From assembly GCA_017451395.1 (NCBI GenBank), contig JAFSPR010000063.1:1-60055 (forward strand): a stretch of DNA of 60,055 nt, given 5' to 3'. This document shows positions 51,957 to 59,896 of the stretch, piece by piece. Both the position numbers and the translations under genes were made by a program. Within the stretch, counting starts at the first letter, position 1. Each line of letters opens with the position of its first letter. The stretch comes from Bacteroidales bacterium. GTDB taxonomy: Bacteria > Bacteroidota > Bacteroidia > Bacteroidales > UBA932. The notes beneath the pieces are model-generated. The model was not told the DNA's origin. It saw nothing but the letters and a program-made list of their open reading frames with translations, and ran no database searches.

Positions 51957-52078
51957 GAGTGGAGGTTAAAGTGCTGGGGCACAGTGGGTTACGGGGTTAT
52001 TTGGGATTACCGGTAATCCCAAATAACTCTATAAGTAACTGATAATAAGCGAGTTGGGCTCCACTGCGTCGGCATTAC
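51957..52078 (-). repeat. 122-bp REP-like palindromic element, copy 3 (inverted)
   Basis: In reverse orientation it begins GTAATGCCGACGC and contains ATCAGT and the core TTATTTGGGATT-ACCGGT-AATCCCAAATAA (arms 51989-52008 and 52015-52034, three purine-transition mismatches that keep G-U pairing). Its length equals the other two copies. With copy 2 it encloses the transposase and the hypothetical gene in a 1.85-kb segment. Confidence 0.88.
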
Positions 52079-52110
52079 AATTAGGGCCGATAAGGGGAGG
52101 GGAAACAAAA

Positions 52111-52137
52111 AACGCAGGCCGATGGGCGGTCTGCGTT
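52111..52137 (-). terminator. Terminator of rpmH
   Basis: On the minus strand AACGCAG-A-CCG pairs with CGG-C-CTGCGTT around CCCAT and is followed by TTTTG. This is a textbook intrinsic terminator 29 bp after the rpmH stop. Confidence 0.8.
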
Positions 52138-52165
52138 AAGTGATTGCTGCAAGAAGCGGTATTGA

Positions 52166-52318
52166 CTACCAGCGGTCTTCGTCAGATACGGAAAGCTTCT
52201 TACGGGCGTGGCGGCGACGGGCGCTCAGGACGCGGCGGCCGTTGGCGGAGGCCATACGGGCGCGGAAGCCGTGCTTGTTCACACGCTTGCGACGGGAAGG
52301 CTGAAATGTTCTCTTCAT
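52166..52318 (-). CDS. rpmH: 50S ribosomal protein L34
   Basis: A 50-aa, strongly basic protein of the large ribosomal subunit. The sequence starts [18 protein letters not shown] and continues [24 protein letters not shown], the universal L34 pattern, with a short acidic C-terminal tail SDEDRW typical of Bacteroidetes. It has its own consensus promoter and terminator and so forms a monocistronic unit between rsmG and the palindromic element. Confidence 0.97.
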   Translation of the reverse strand: MKRTFQPSRRKRVNKHGFRARMASANGRRVLSARRRHARKKLSVSDEDRW

Positions 52319-52355
52319 AATATCTTAGTTTTTATATTTCGCGTATTTGGGACTG

Positions 52356-52386
52356 CAAAGGTAATAATTCCTACGGAAAATACAAA
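52356..52386 (-). promoter_or_regulatory. Promoter of rpmH
   Basis: On the minus strand TTTG (52383-52386) and TACCTTTG (52356-52363) are separated by 19 bp. The predicted leader is about 30 bases. Confidence 0.65.
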
Positions 52387-52388
52387 AT

Positions 52389-53042
52389 TTATTTTTCAAT
52401 ATGTATCACCAGTTTCCCGTCATAGTAGGAATCCTGCAGCCAGGAGGATACGGGCCAGGTGTGGACGGAGCCGCGGGGGAGGTGATACCTGCCCATAACT
52501 GAGGCAATCTCCTCGGAAACATCCCCGCCCTTGAGGTACAGGATGCCCTTGTCATATGAGCCCTTCACCCAGGGATAGAAATCCGGGAGGGAGGCAACTG
52601 CACGTGATACAACATAGTCAAAACTGCGCCCCAGGGACTCTGCGCGGGCATTTACAACCTGCACGTTGGCTAGCCCCAGGGCAGAAGAAACGGCAGAAGC
52701 CACAATGGTCTTCTTACCCACTGAATCGCAAAGTGTAAACTGCGCGGAAGGGAAGAGAATTGCCAGCGGAATCCCCGGAAAACCGCCGCCGGTCCCAAGG
52801 TCCAGGACGGACGCGGAAGAAAAGGATTCATAAAGTCCCGGCACCGTAAGAAAGTAGCGGGCAATGGAGAGCGAATGCAGCACGTGGTGCTCGTACACAG
52901 AATCTATGTCCTTTCGGGAAATCACGTTGATCTTTGCGTTCCACTCACGGTACAGCCCGTCCAGCGCCTCAAAGCGCTCCTTCTGAAGATCGGTGAGAGA
53001 AAAGTCCTTCCCCACAAACGATATGAATTCCTGAAAACTCAT
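52389..53042 (-). CDS. rsmG: 16S rRNA G527 N7-methyltransferase
   Basis: A 217-aa SAM-dependent methyltransferase modifying G527 (E. coli numbering) of 16S rRNA; loss gives low-level streptomycin resistance in other bacteria. Visible features are the N-terminal LYREWNAKINVISRKD, HHVLHSLSIARYF, the SAM loop VLDLGTGGGFPGIPLAILFP, and the SRAVASLPDFYPW segment. The ATG overlaps the sigma factor stop by four bases. It is the last gene of the polA-sigma-rsmG operon. Confidence 0.97.
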   Translation of the reverse strand: MSFQEFISFVGKDFSLTDLQKERFEALDGLYREWNAKINVISRKDIDSVYEHHVLHSLSIARYFLTVPGLYESFSSASVLDLGTGGGFPGIPLAILFPSAQFTLCDSVGKKTIVASAVSSALGLANVQVVNARAESLGRSFDYVVSRAVASLPDFYPWVKGSYDKGILYLKGGDVSEEIASVMGRYHLPRGSVHTWPVSSWLQDSYYDGKLVIHIEK

Positions 53043-53608
53043 TCCACTTCTCCCCTCAGCATCATCTGGGCCAGGTGCTGCTTGCCCCGGCGTATACGAG
53101 TGCGGACAGTATTGAGTTCCAGCCCCAGTTCCTGCGCAATCTCCTCGTACTCAAGTTCTTCAATCATATACTTTATCATCACGTCCTTGTACAGGGACGG
53201 AAGTTCGTCGATGAACTGCATAAGCCTCTGATGGACTTCGTCGTTGATTATCTCTTCCTCCGGCGTAGTGTCCGTAAGTTCCGCGCTGGAAGGGTCTCCC
53301 TCCGTGGCCTTGTGAAGGATGCCCTCCTTCTTGTGGTCTTCCCGCTGGATGCTGGAAAGATGGTCAAGCGCCGTACGGGTGGCAATTGTGAGAAGCCACG
53401 GCCGGAATTCACGCGTCATGTCAAAGGCCGACAGGGCCGAAAACGCCTTCTGGAAACTCTCGGACACAACGTCGTCTACATCGGCCTTCCATTTGAAATA
53501 GCCGCTCACACGGCCGCGGACGGAACGCTCGTGAATCTGGTACAGTTCACGGTAGGCCATCTGGTCTCCGGCAATCGCCCTCTGAATCAAGTCTTTTTCG
53601 TTTTCCAT
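53039..53608 (-). CDS. ECF-type RNA polymerase sigma factor
   Basis: A 189-aa sigma-70 family protein with region 2 (DLIQRAIAGDQMAYRELYQIHERSVRGRVSGYF, DDVVSESFQKAFSAL, REFRPWLLTIATRTALDHL) and region 4 (LPSLYKDVMIKYMIEELEYEEIAQELGLELNTVRTRIRRGKQHL), separated by an acidic linker. No anti-sigma gene is adjacent. Its ATG shares a base with the polA stop (TGATG) and its stop overlaps rsmG, so it is embedded in a housekeeping operon. ATG 53606-53608 is chosen; the longer frame would run into polA. The targets are unknown. Confidence 0.93.
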   Translation of the reverse strand: MENEKDLIQRAIAGDQMAYRELYQIHERSVRGRVSGYFKWKADVDDVVSESFQKAFSALSAFDMTREFRPWLLTIATRTALDHLSSIQREDHKKEGILHKATEGDPSSAELTDTTPEEEIINDEVHQRLMQFIDELPSLYKDVMIKYMIEELEYEEIAQELGLELNTVRTRIRRGKQHLAQMMLRGEVE

Positions 53609-56238
53609 CAATGCGCCTCCAGCCAGTTTGCGCCGGCCGAACACTCAACCGTGAGCGGCACGGACAGTTTAATAACGTTTTCCATCACCTCCGTGACCAT
53701 CTCCTTCAGGGCCGGAACCTCCGAGGGAATGGCGTCAAAGAGGAGTTCGTCGTGGATCTGCAGCACCATCCTGGAGCGGAATCCGCCCTCCCGGAGCCGC
53801 GCTGCGACGCCAATCATCGCAAGTTTTATTATATCGGCCGATGTCCCCTGAATGGGCGCGTTGACGGCATTTCTCTCTGCGAGGGCGCGGACGGTGGCGT
53901 TACGGGCGTGGATGTCCGGAAGGTACCTGCGCCTGCCAAAAAGCGTTTCCACATATCCGTGCTCCCGCGCAAAGGCGATGGACGAATCTATGAAACTGCG
54001 GATGGCCGGGAACGAGGCGAAATAGTCATCTATGAGGCTCTTTGCGGCGCCGCGTGACAGCCCCAGCCTCTGCGCCAGCCCGAACGACGAAATCCCGTAC
54101 ATTATCCCGAAGTTGGCGGTTTTGGCCTGGCCCCTCTGCTCTCGCGTGACCTGATCCACGGGAATCCCGAAGATCTTTGCGGCGGTGGCGGCGTGGACGT
54201 CCTGGCCCTCGCGGAAGGCTTTGCACAGGTGCTCGTCACCGCTCAGGTGAGCCATGATCCTCAGTTCAATCTGGGAATAGTCGGCCGATACTATCACTCC
54301 GTCCGGAGTCCCCGGCACAAAGGCTTTGCGGATCTCCTTGCCGCGCTCCGTGCGAACCGGGATGTTCTGGAGGTTGGGGTTTGAACTTGAAAGCCTCCCT
54401 GTTGCCGTAAGCGCCTGATTGAACGTGGTGTGCACTCTGCCATCGGCCTCACTTACGTATGAAGGGAACGGCTCTATGTACGTGGAAAGCAGTTTCTTGA
54501 CGGCCCTGAATTCCAGGATTTCATTCACTATGGGGTGGCGGTCGGCTATCTCGGAGAGCGTTGCCTCGTCAGTGGAATACTGCCCCCTGGCGCTCTTTTT
54601 GGCCTTGGGGTCAAGGCGGAGTTTTTCAAAGAGGATGTCTCCAACCTGCTTGGGGGAGGATATGTTAAGGGCAGGTTCTCCGGCCATTTCACGGATGCGC
54701 GCCTCCCTTTCCACGAGTTCCACCCGAAGGGAATCGGCAAAGTGGGAAAGTTGCCTCAGGTCCACCTTCACCCCGTCCCTTTCCATCTGGGCCAGAACCT
54801 TGGAAAGAGGCTCTTCCATCTTGTCGTAAAAGTCCGGGAGGTCTTTCCTCAGGGCATCCCCAAGGAGCACCATTGCGGCGGCCTCAAGGCTGCGTGAAGG
54901 CTCGTCCACATCCGGGATATCGTCAAATAGAGAGCCCGTGGAGGCCGTTTCCGGCACCTGCTCAAAGTCGATGCCGAGGATGGTCTTTGAAAGTTCCGCG
55001 GGGTTGTGGCTGCGCTCCGGGTCAATCACGTAGTGCATAAGCCGGACGTCGTTCCAGCGCCCTTCAAGGCCTATTCCCTCCGCCGCCAGCGCATTTGCCG
55101 CCTTCTTCAGGTCATCGCCGTATTTCTCAATAGAGGCATCTTCCAGAAGCGCTTTCACGGAAGGGCCGATATCTGCGATTGCCGCTATGGCACCGTTGGA
55201 AAGTGTGATCTTATGACCTGATATGACGATGCCGAGTTTTTTAGGTTTTGCTGCAATAAGTTCCTGTAACGGGCAGTCTTTTACTTCCGGAGGGGAGACG
55301 CTCTCTTCCGCGTTGCTTCGCAACCCTGTCCGGGCAAATGCTCCAGAGAGCGTCTCCCCTCCGGAAACTATATGCCCGTCCAAATAGCGTTTCAGTGAAC
55401 TGAACTCATAGAAATCGAATAACTGGGCAAGTTTTCCCTGGAAGTTTCCGGAGTAGGCCATATCTTCCAGAGTCACAGGAAGTTCCATATCCGTCTTGAT
55501 GGTCACAAGGGCCTTGGAAAGGGTCATATGCGGCCTGGCCTCCTCAAACTGGGCCTGCTGGCGGGGCGTCAGTTCCGTCAGGTGCTCATAGATGCTCTCC
55601 AGGGTGCCGTATTTTGCAATCAGTTTTGCGGCTCCAACCTCTCCAACGCCGTTGACGCCGGGGACGTTATCGGCCGTATCTCCGCAGATTGCAAGCATGT
55701 CAATCACCTGCGAGGGGGAAGAGATGCCCCATTTCTCGCATAACTGCTGTACGCCCACAAGTTCGCTCTCGGAGCCGGCCTTTCCGGGCTTCAACTGGAA
55801 GCAGTGGGGGCCGATAAGTTGCCCGTAGTCCTTGTCCGGGGTTACCATAAAAACGTCCAGGGACGGCCCTGCGTTCTGTGTGGCAATTGAGCCAAGGACG
55901 TCGTCGGCCTCGAAGCCGGGGACCATCACAACGGGTATATTCATTGCCTGAACCAGTTCAGTGAGGGGCTCCAGGGCATCTATGATAAGTTGCGGGGTAG
56001 GTGGACGGGTGCCTTTGTAGGCGGGGTACATCTTGTTTCGGAAGGTGCCGCCCGGGGGGTCGAAGGCAACGGCCACGTGTGTAGGCGCTTCACGGCCGAA
56101 CATCTCCAGGAGGTACTTTGTGAACCCGTAGAGGATGGACATATCCTGCCCCTTGGAGTTTATCATGGGCCGGCGGAGGAAGGCGTAGTACATCTTGAAT
56201 ACCAGCGCGTGCCCGTCTATGAGTAGGAGTTTTGCCAT
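53608..56238 (-). CDS. polA: DNA polymerase I with degenerate proofreading domain
   Basis: A protein of about 876 aa. The 5'-nuclease domain (residues 1-~290) is intact (LLIDGHALVFKMYYAF, GFEADDVLGSIA, TPDKDYGQLI, GDTADNVPGV). The region that should hold the 3'-5' exonuclease (~310-450) lacks the DTET motif (it reads LGIVISGHKITL), and the second motif is YGDDLKKAANAL instead of NxxxD, so proofreading is probably lost. The polymerase domain is complete: SADYSQIELRIMAHLSGD, RGQAKTANFGIMYG, VLQIHDELLFDA. An in-frame palindromic insertion occupies the linker. A TAACTTTG box ends six bases before ATG 56236-56238. Confidence 0.96.
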   Translation of the reverse strand: MAKLLLIDGHALVFKMYYAFLRRPMINSKGQDMSILYGFTKYLLEMFGREAPTHVAVAFDPPGGTFRNKMYPAYKGTRPPTPQLIIDALEPLTELVQAMNIPVVMVPGFEADDVLGSIATQNAGPSLDVFMVTPDKDYGQLIGPHCFQLKPGKAGSESELVGVQQLCEKWGISSPSQVIDMLAICGDTADNVPGVNGVGEVGAAKLIAKYGTLESIYEHLTELTPRQQAQFEEARPHMTLSKALVTIKTDMELPVTLEDMAYSGNFQGKLAQLFDFYEFSSLKRYLDGHIVSGGETLSGAFARTGLRSNAEESVSPPEVKDCPLQELIAAKPKKLGIVISGHKITLSNGAIAAIADIGPSVKALLEDASIEKYGDDLKKAANALAAEGIGLEGRWNDVRLMHYVIDPERSHNPAELSKTILGIDFEQVPETASTGSLFDDIPDVDEPSRSLEAAAMVLLGDALRKDLPDFYDKMEEPLSKVLAQMERDGVKVDLRQLSHFADSLRVELVEREARIREMAGEPALNISSPKQVGDILFEKLRLDPKAKKSARGQYSTDEATLSEIADRHPIVNEILEFRAVKKLLSTYIEPFPSYVSEADGRVHTTFNQALTATGRLSSSNPNLQNIPVRTERGKEIRKAFVPGTPDGVIVSADYSQIELRIMAHLSGDEHLCKAFREGQDVHAATAAKIFGIPVDQVTREQRGQAKTANFGIMYGISSFGLAQRLGLSRGAAKSLIDDYFASFPAIRSFIDSSIAFAREHGYVETLFGRRRYLPDIHARNATVRALAERNAVNAPIQGTSADIIKLAMIGVAARLREGGFRSRMVLQIHDELLFDAIPSEVPALKEMVTEVMENVIKLSVPLTVECSAGANWLEAH
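55285..55366. repeat. Palindromic element inserted in frame within polA
   Basis: Perfect 22-bp arms (55285-55306 and 55345-55366, TTCCGGAGGGGAGACG... on the left) enclose a 38-bp loop that itself has a GTTGC/GCAAC hairpin (55312-55316 with 55320-55324). It encodes about residues 291-318 of PolA, a low-complexity linker segment (GGETLSGAFARTGLRSNAEE). This resembles the palindromic elements known inside Rickettsia genes in concept, not in sequence. Confidence 0.8.
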
Positions 56239-56278
56239 AGACCCCAAAGTTACAAATAAAAATGATTAACTTTACGGT

Positions 56279-57031
56279 ATGAGAAAAATTGTTTTTGCTT
56301 TGGCGGCACTTCTTCTGGCAGTTCCGGTAATGGCCCAGAAAGTTTGCGCCCACCGTGGCTTCTGGCAGTGTGAGGAGGCCGGTTATGCCCAGAATTCAAT
56401 TGCGTCACTCCGCCTTGCCCAGGAGGGCGGCTTCTGGGGCAGCGAGTTTGACGTCCATTTAACCGCAGATTCAGTGGTGGTGGTGAATCACGACGCAGAT
56501 TTTAACGGAATTCCCATCCACACAAGCACTTACAGGGAACTTCTGGGAACGCGTCTCCCTAACGGGGAAACCATTCCAACGCTTAACGAGTACCTTCATC
56601 AGGGGGCAGAATCGGCCTGTATGCTGGTGCTGGAAATAAAGCCCCAGGATACCGTAGAGGCCACTTTGGAACTTGCCCGCCGCTGCGTATGGCATCTAAG
56701 GGCCCACGGCCTTCTGGACCCGGAGCGCGTGATGTTCATATCCTTCAGCTATGACGCCTGCAAATGGATTGCCGCCAACCTCCCCGGTTTCCAGAACCAG
56801 TATCTGGAAGGTGTGGTGGAGCCGGAGCAGATCAAGGCCGATGGCATCAGCGGCATAGACTACAACTGGGTAGCCTTCCGTAAGCACCCGGACTGGGTGG
56901 CCCGCGCCCACGCCCTGGGCCTTACCGTTAACGTCTGGACGGTGGATGACCCCGAGGAGATGCGCTACCTCCGTGACCTGGGGGTGGATGTCATCACCAC
57001 CAATCAGCCATCTCTGGCCGCTGCCCTGTAA
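56279..57031 (+). CDS. Exported glycerophosphodiester phosphodiesterase
   Basis: A 250-aa protein with signal peptide (ending VMAQ) and a complete GDPD TIM barrel: VCAHRGFWQ and NSIASLRLAQEGG (catalytic His/Arg), SEFDVHLTADSVVVVNHD (metal-binding Glu/Asp and second His), LEIKPQ, and the C-terminal TVNVWTVDDPEEMRYLRDLGVDVITTNQP. It hydrolyses glycerophosphodiesters to glycerol-3-phosphate and an alcohol, here in the periplasm. It diverges from polA with a TAACTTTA box four bases before the ATG. It may not be linked functionally to its convergent neighbour. Confidence 0.92.
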   Translation: MRKIVFALAALLLAVPVMAQKVCAHRGFWQCEEAGYAQNSIASLRLAQEGGFWGSEFDVHLTADSVVVVNHDADFNGIPIHTSTYRELLGTRLPNGETIPTLNEYLHQGAESACMLVLEIKPQDTVEATLELARRCVWHLRAHGLLDPERVMFISFSYDACKWIAANLPGFQNQYLEGVVEPEQIKADGISGIDYNWVAFRKHPDWVARAHALGLTVNVWTVDDPEEMRYLRDLGVDVITTNQPSLAAAL

Positions 57032-57049
57032 CTATTTGACACTTAGATG

Positions 57050-57085
57050 ATTATTGGTATAGCGGTGCACCGCTATACCAATAAT
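57050..57085. terminator. 36-bp perfect palindrome between convergent genes
   Basis: The sequence beginning ATTATTGGTATAGCGGTG reads identically on both strands for 36 bp with no loop (centre TGCA at 57066-57069). Placed between the GDPD gene and the convergent GH89 gene, it probably stops transcription in both directions, although U-tracts are short. Confidence 0.65.
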
Positions 57086-57095
57086 ACGCTGAAAA

Positions 57096-59807
57096 TCAGA
57101 ACTCTACGGTAACACGCACTGGGAAGTGGTCTGAAAGAAGGCCGGCGGAGGTGGCAACCGAGGCCGATACCACCCGCACCGGAGCGGCATCCCTCAACGC
57201 AAAGATGTAGTCTATGCAGCCGTGAGGATCATCGGAGGAGTAGGTGAAATCAGTACCTGAAAGCCGCTCCCATCTTTCTTCCATAAGGCCGATTACTTCA
57301 GACTCCGGCCTGGAATTGAAGTCCCCGCAGAGGAATACCGGCTTGAGGGAGCCGGAGTAATGCTCCCGGAACCATTCATTGATAAACCGTACCTGCTCCA
57401 TGCGGGCCTCAGCGCCAACGTGGTCAAGATGCACGGACGCAAACACGCACTTGGATGTCTCTACAACGGCCATCGAGCGGGGTTCTGCGCCTCCGGCAAC
57501 GGGCAGCGCCACGGTGAAGGCTGTTTCAAGAGGCTCCTTTGACAGCACCCCGTTCCCGTACGCCCCGCCAGCAAAGGGAAATGCCCTCGCAAAGTGGAAA
57601 GGCCGCCCGTCAAGGTCCTTGGAAAGCGCTTCCAACTGGAACTCCTGAGACCTCCTGTTGCAACTGTCAAGTTCCTGGATGGCGGCAAGGGATGCACTTT
57701 CCACAACTGAAGCGATTCCTTCAGTTCCGTGCCGGACGTTATATGTCACAAGGTCCAGTGACTGAAGTGCCGGAGCGTGACGGAAGAGCCTCAGTTCAAG
57801 TTCCCGGCATTCACGGTCAAACGCCTCCGGATCAAAGGACCTGCCTGAACGGAGACAATCCAGGTGCGTGTCTATGAACAGTTCCCAGCGGGGAAGGTAA
57901 TAGGCCCTTGTGAGGCCGCTCCAGGCCCTTGACGCGTAGTCCCCGAGGTTCTCCGTGTTGCCCCAGCGGGTGATAAGATGCCAGGCATTGTCCCTGAAAC
58001 CACCACATGAATCGGCCTCCTGCAGCCATTTTTCCGCCCGAAACTGCGGGAGCGTATATGCCAGGGAGTCAATCTCCAGAATCAGGGCCTTCATAGATTC
58101 TCCAATGGATTGGGCCGATAAAATGTTACCGTCACGGCACGCAGCCACAAACTCATCCCTCAGCGCCGCAAAGCGGTTCCCGCGTACCTGGATGCCAAGG
58201 GTTACGGCATCGGCCTCCCAGGCGGATAGGGAAGAAGGATTGGAAAGGAGCCTTCCATACAACCTTTCCAGAGTCGCAGGATCATAGGGAGTTATGTGGT
58301 TCACCCTCCAACTGGCGTGGCCTTCGTCGGACGGCCTGCCGCAAAAGAGCATCCCTTCAGAGAAAGAGCCGCGGACGTAGATGCTATCGGCCATATCTTT
58401 CCAGAAACCTGCAGGGCTCCCCCGCCTGGAATCAAGCCCGGACAGCCACTCATTATCTGGCAGAGAAGGCTCCCAGGCCCTTTCCATCACGTACTCATAC
58501 AGCCAGCGGTTAATGCCAAAGGCCTCCAGCGTACAGCCTATTCCTGATGCGCCGCCGTCAGAAAGAGCCTCCGAGATGCGCTGGCTTTCCTTGCGGAAAG
58601 GCCCCGCAAGGCGCGTATTTCCGCCGAAGTTTCCAAGATAGCAGAAGATATAAGGCTGCCCGTAAAAGCCGTCTGTAAAGGTCCATACGGGCGTATGCTC
58701 CGTGTAATAATCAAGAAGTATGACCTTACCCCGGGGAACTGCCTGAAGATATGCCTTCACGTTTTCCGGTGTCCAGTGCTTCCGGTCATAGTGGAAAAGC
58801 CAGCCCATCTGGAGCCAGACGGCATTGGAATCTGCCGCCGCCAGTGACTCATAGGCCGATTCTCCTATTGCCGCCAGAGTTTCAGGGTCCCAGGAAGGGG
58901 CTTCAACCTCGTTGAAAAGGTCCATCCCATAGATGTGGTCCGTGCCGAAAATCCTTTCCTGCGCTGATAGAAACTCCTTCTCAATCACTCCAAACAGGGA
59001 ATCCGTGGGAGAGAGGAAATGGCAGAGGTTTTCCTTGGGGAAGCCGCCCCAGCGGGACACGTCCGTTATCCTGGCCTGAGGATAAATCTCCTTCAGCGCC
59101 TCCGGCACGTGGCCGTTGAAGGCCGGCAGGACGGGCTTCATTCCAAGGGCTCTCTCACGCTCAAGAATCTGTTTCTGGAGTTCCACCTGGCCGTCTATCC
59201 ATTCCTGAGGCAGGGGACCGTCCTCTCCGTCAATATTGCACATACGGTTCCAGGGAAGATGGGCTGGCCCCGTGAACCATGCACGGATTTCATCGTCCGT
59301 AAGGCCGTGGAAGCGCAGAACTTCCTGCCACACTGCTTCCTCGCCGGTTATTGCCAGGGGAAGGTTCACTCCGTTAAGAGCCATCCAGTCTATGAGCCTT
59401 TCCCACTGCGGCCAGTCCCACCAGGGGAATTCGTAGCCGAAAGTGCAGTAGTTGAGGAAGAACCGGTAGGGGACAAGGGCGCGCCCCGTGACGGGAGCCT
59501 CCACCAATGGCATCTCCGACGGCACTTCAACAGGGTCTGAGAGGTACCAGGAAACATCGGCCCTGCAGTAGTCCCAAAGGTATCTTTTAAGGCCTTGGGC
59601 CATTGAGCTGGCCGATGACCCCTCAATCACAAGTTTCCCGCTCCGGCTGTAGAAGCGGTACCACTCTGATGTGTCCGACTTCTCCTTGAACTGAATGTTG
59701 TACCCGGGGACTATGCGGCCCGAAAGCCCCTTCAGGGCCCTTTCTGCGGGCGTTGCGCAGGATATGGCCACAATTATGGCCGATACAAGTATGACTAAGC
59801 TTTTCAT
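57096..59807 (-). CDS. GH89 alpha-N-acetylglucosaminidase fused to an EEP phosphatase-like domain
   Basis: A 903-aa lipoprotein (VAISCAT, Cys~17). Residues ~20-660 form a full GH89 (NAGLU) enzyme: YRFFLNYCTFGYEFPWWDWPQWERLIDWMALNGVN-type core, GPAHLPWNRM, LPAFNGHVP, FNEVEAPSWD, GGNTRLAGPF, GIGCTLEAFGIN. Residues ~685-903 form a complete endonuclease/exonuclease/phosphatase domain: LVTYNVRHG, AIQELDSCNR, GNGVLSKEPL, VHLDHVGAEAR, LCGDFNSRPES, GCIDYIFAL, LSDHFPVRV. Such a fusion is unfamiliar to me. The ATG at 59805-59807 is six bases after a consensus -7 box. Confidence 0.88.
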   Translation of the reverse strand: MKSLVILVSAIIVAISCATPAERALKGLSGRIVPGYNIQFKEKSDTSEWYRFYSRSGKLVIEGSSASSMAQGLKRYLWDYCRADVSWYLSDPVEVPSEMPLVEAPVTGRALVPYRFFLNYCTFGYEFPWWDWPQWERLIDWMALNGVNLPLAITGEEAVWQEVLRFHGLTDDEIRAWFTGPAHLPWNRMCNIDGEDGPLPQEWIDGQVELQKQILERERALGMKPVLPAFNGHVPEALKEIYPQARITDVSRWGGFPKENLCHFLSPTDSLFGVIEKEFLSAQERIFGTDHIYGMDLFNEVEAPSWDPETLAAIGESAYESLAAADSNAVWLQMGWLFHYDRKHWTPENVKAYLQAVPRGKVILLDYYTEHTPVWTFTDGFYGQPYIFCYLGNFGGNTRLAGPFRKESQRISEALSDGGASGIGCTLEAFGINRWLYEYVMERAWEPSLPDNEWLSGLDSRRGSPAGFWKDMADSIYVRGSFSEGMLFCGRPSDEGHASWRVNHITPYDPATLERLYGRLLSNPSSLSAWEADAVTLGIQVRGNRFAALRDEFVAACRDGNILSAQSIGESMKALILEIDSLAYTLPQFRAEKWLQEADSCGGFRDNAWHLITRWGNTENLGDYASRAWSGLTRAYYLPRWELFIDTHLDCLRSGRSFDPEAFDRECRELELRLFRHAPALQSLDLVTYNVRHGTEGIASVVESASLAAIQELDSCNRRSQEFQLEALSKDLDGRPFHFARAFPFAGGAYGNGVLSKEPLETAFTVALPVAGGAEPRSMAVVETSKCVFASVHLDHVGAEARMEQVRFINEWFREHYSGSLKPVFLCGDFNSRPESEVIGLMEERWERLSGTDFTYSSDDPHGCIDYIFALRDAAPVRVVSASVATSAGLLSDHFPVRVTVEF

Positions 59808-59813
59808 TACTCC

Positions 59814-59844
59814 CAAAGTTACGAAATCCCCTGCTTAAAACAAA
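59814..59844 (-). promoter_or_regulatory. Promoter of the GH89-EEP gene
   Basis: On the minus strand TTTG (59841-59844) and TAACTTTG (59814-59821) are 19 bp apart. Transcription would start at about the ATG itself, suggesting a leaderless message. The -33 box overlaps the T-run of the upstream terminator. Confidence 0.65.
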
Positions 59845-59873
59845 CAGGGCAGCCCCGTGAAAGGACCGCCCTG
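59845..59873 (-). terminator. Terminator of the partial gene at the window edge
   Basis: On the minus strand CAGGGC pairs with GCCCTG across 17 bases and is followed by TTTGTTTT, 23 bp after the stop of the partial reading frame. Confidence 0.65.
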
Positions 59874-59896
59874 AAGGAATAGGTTTTATTCAAATA

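Noticed and set aside
50227-52078. Classical insertion sequence with terminal inverted repeats
   Set aside because: The flanking elements are themselves complete palindromes found elsewhere alone, and the enzyme is of the Y1 REP-associated type, not a DDE transposase; no target duplication is visible.
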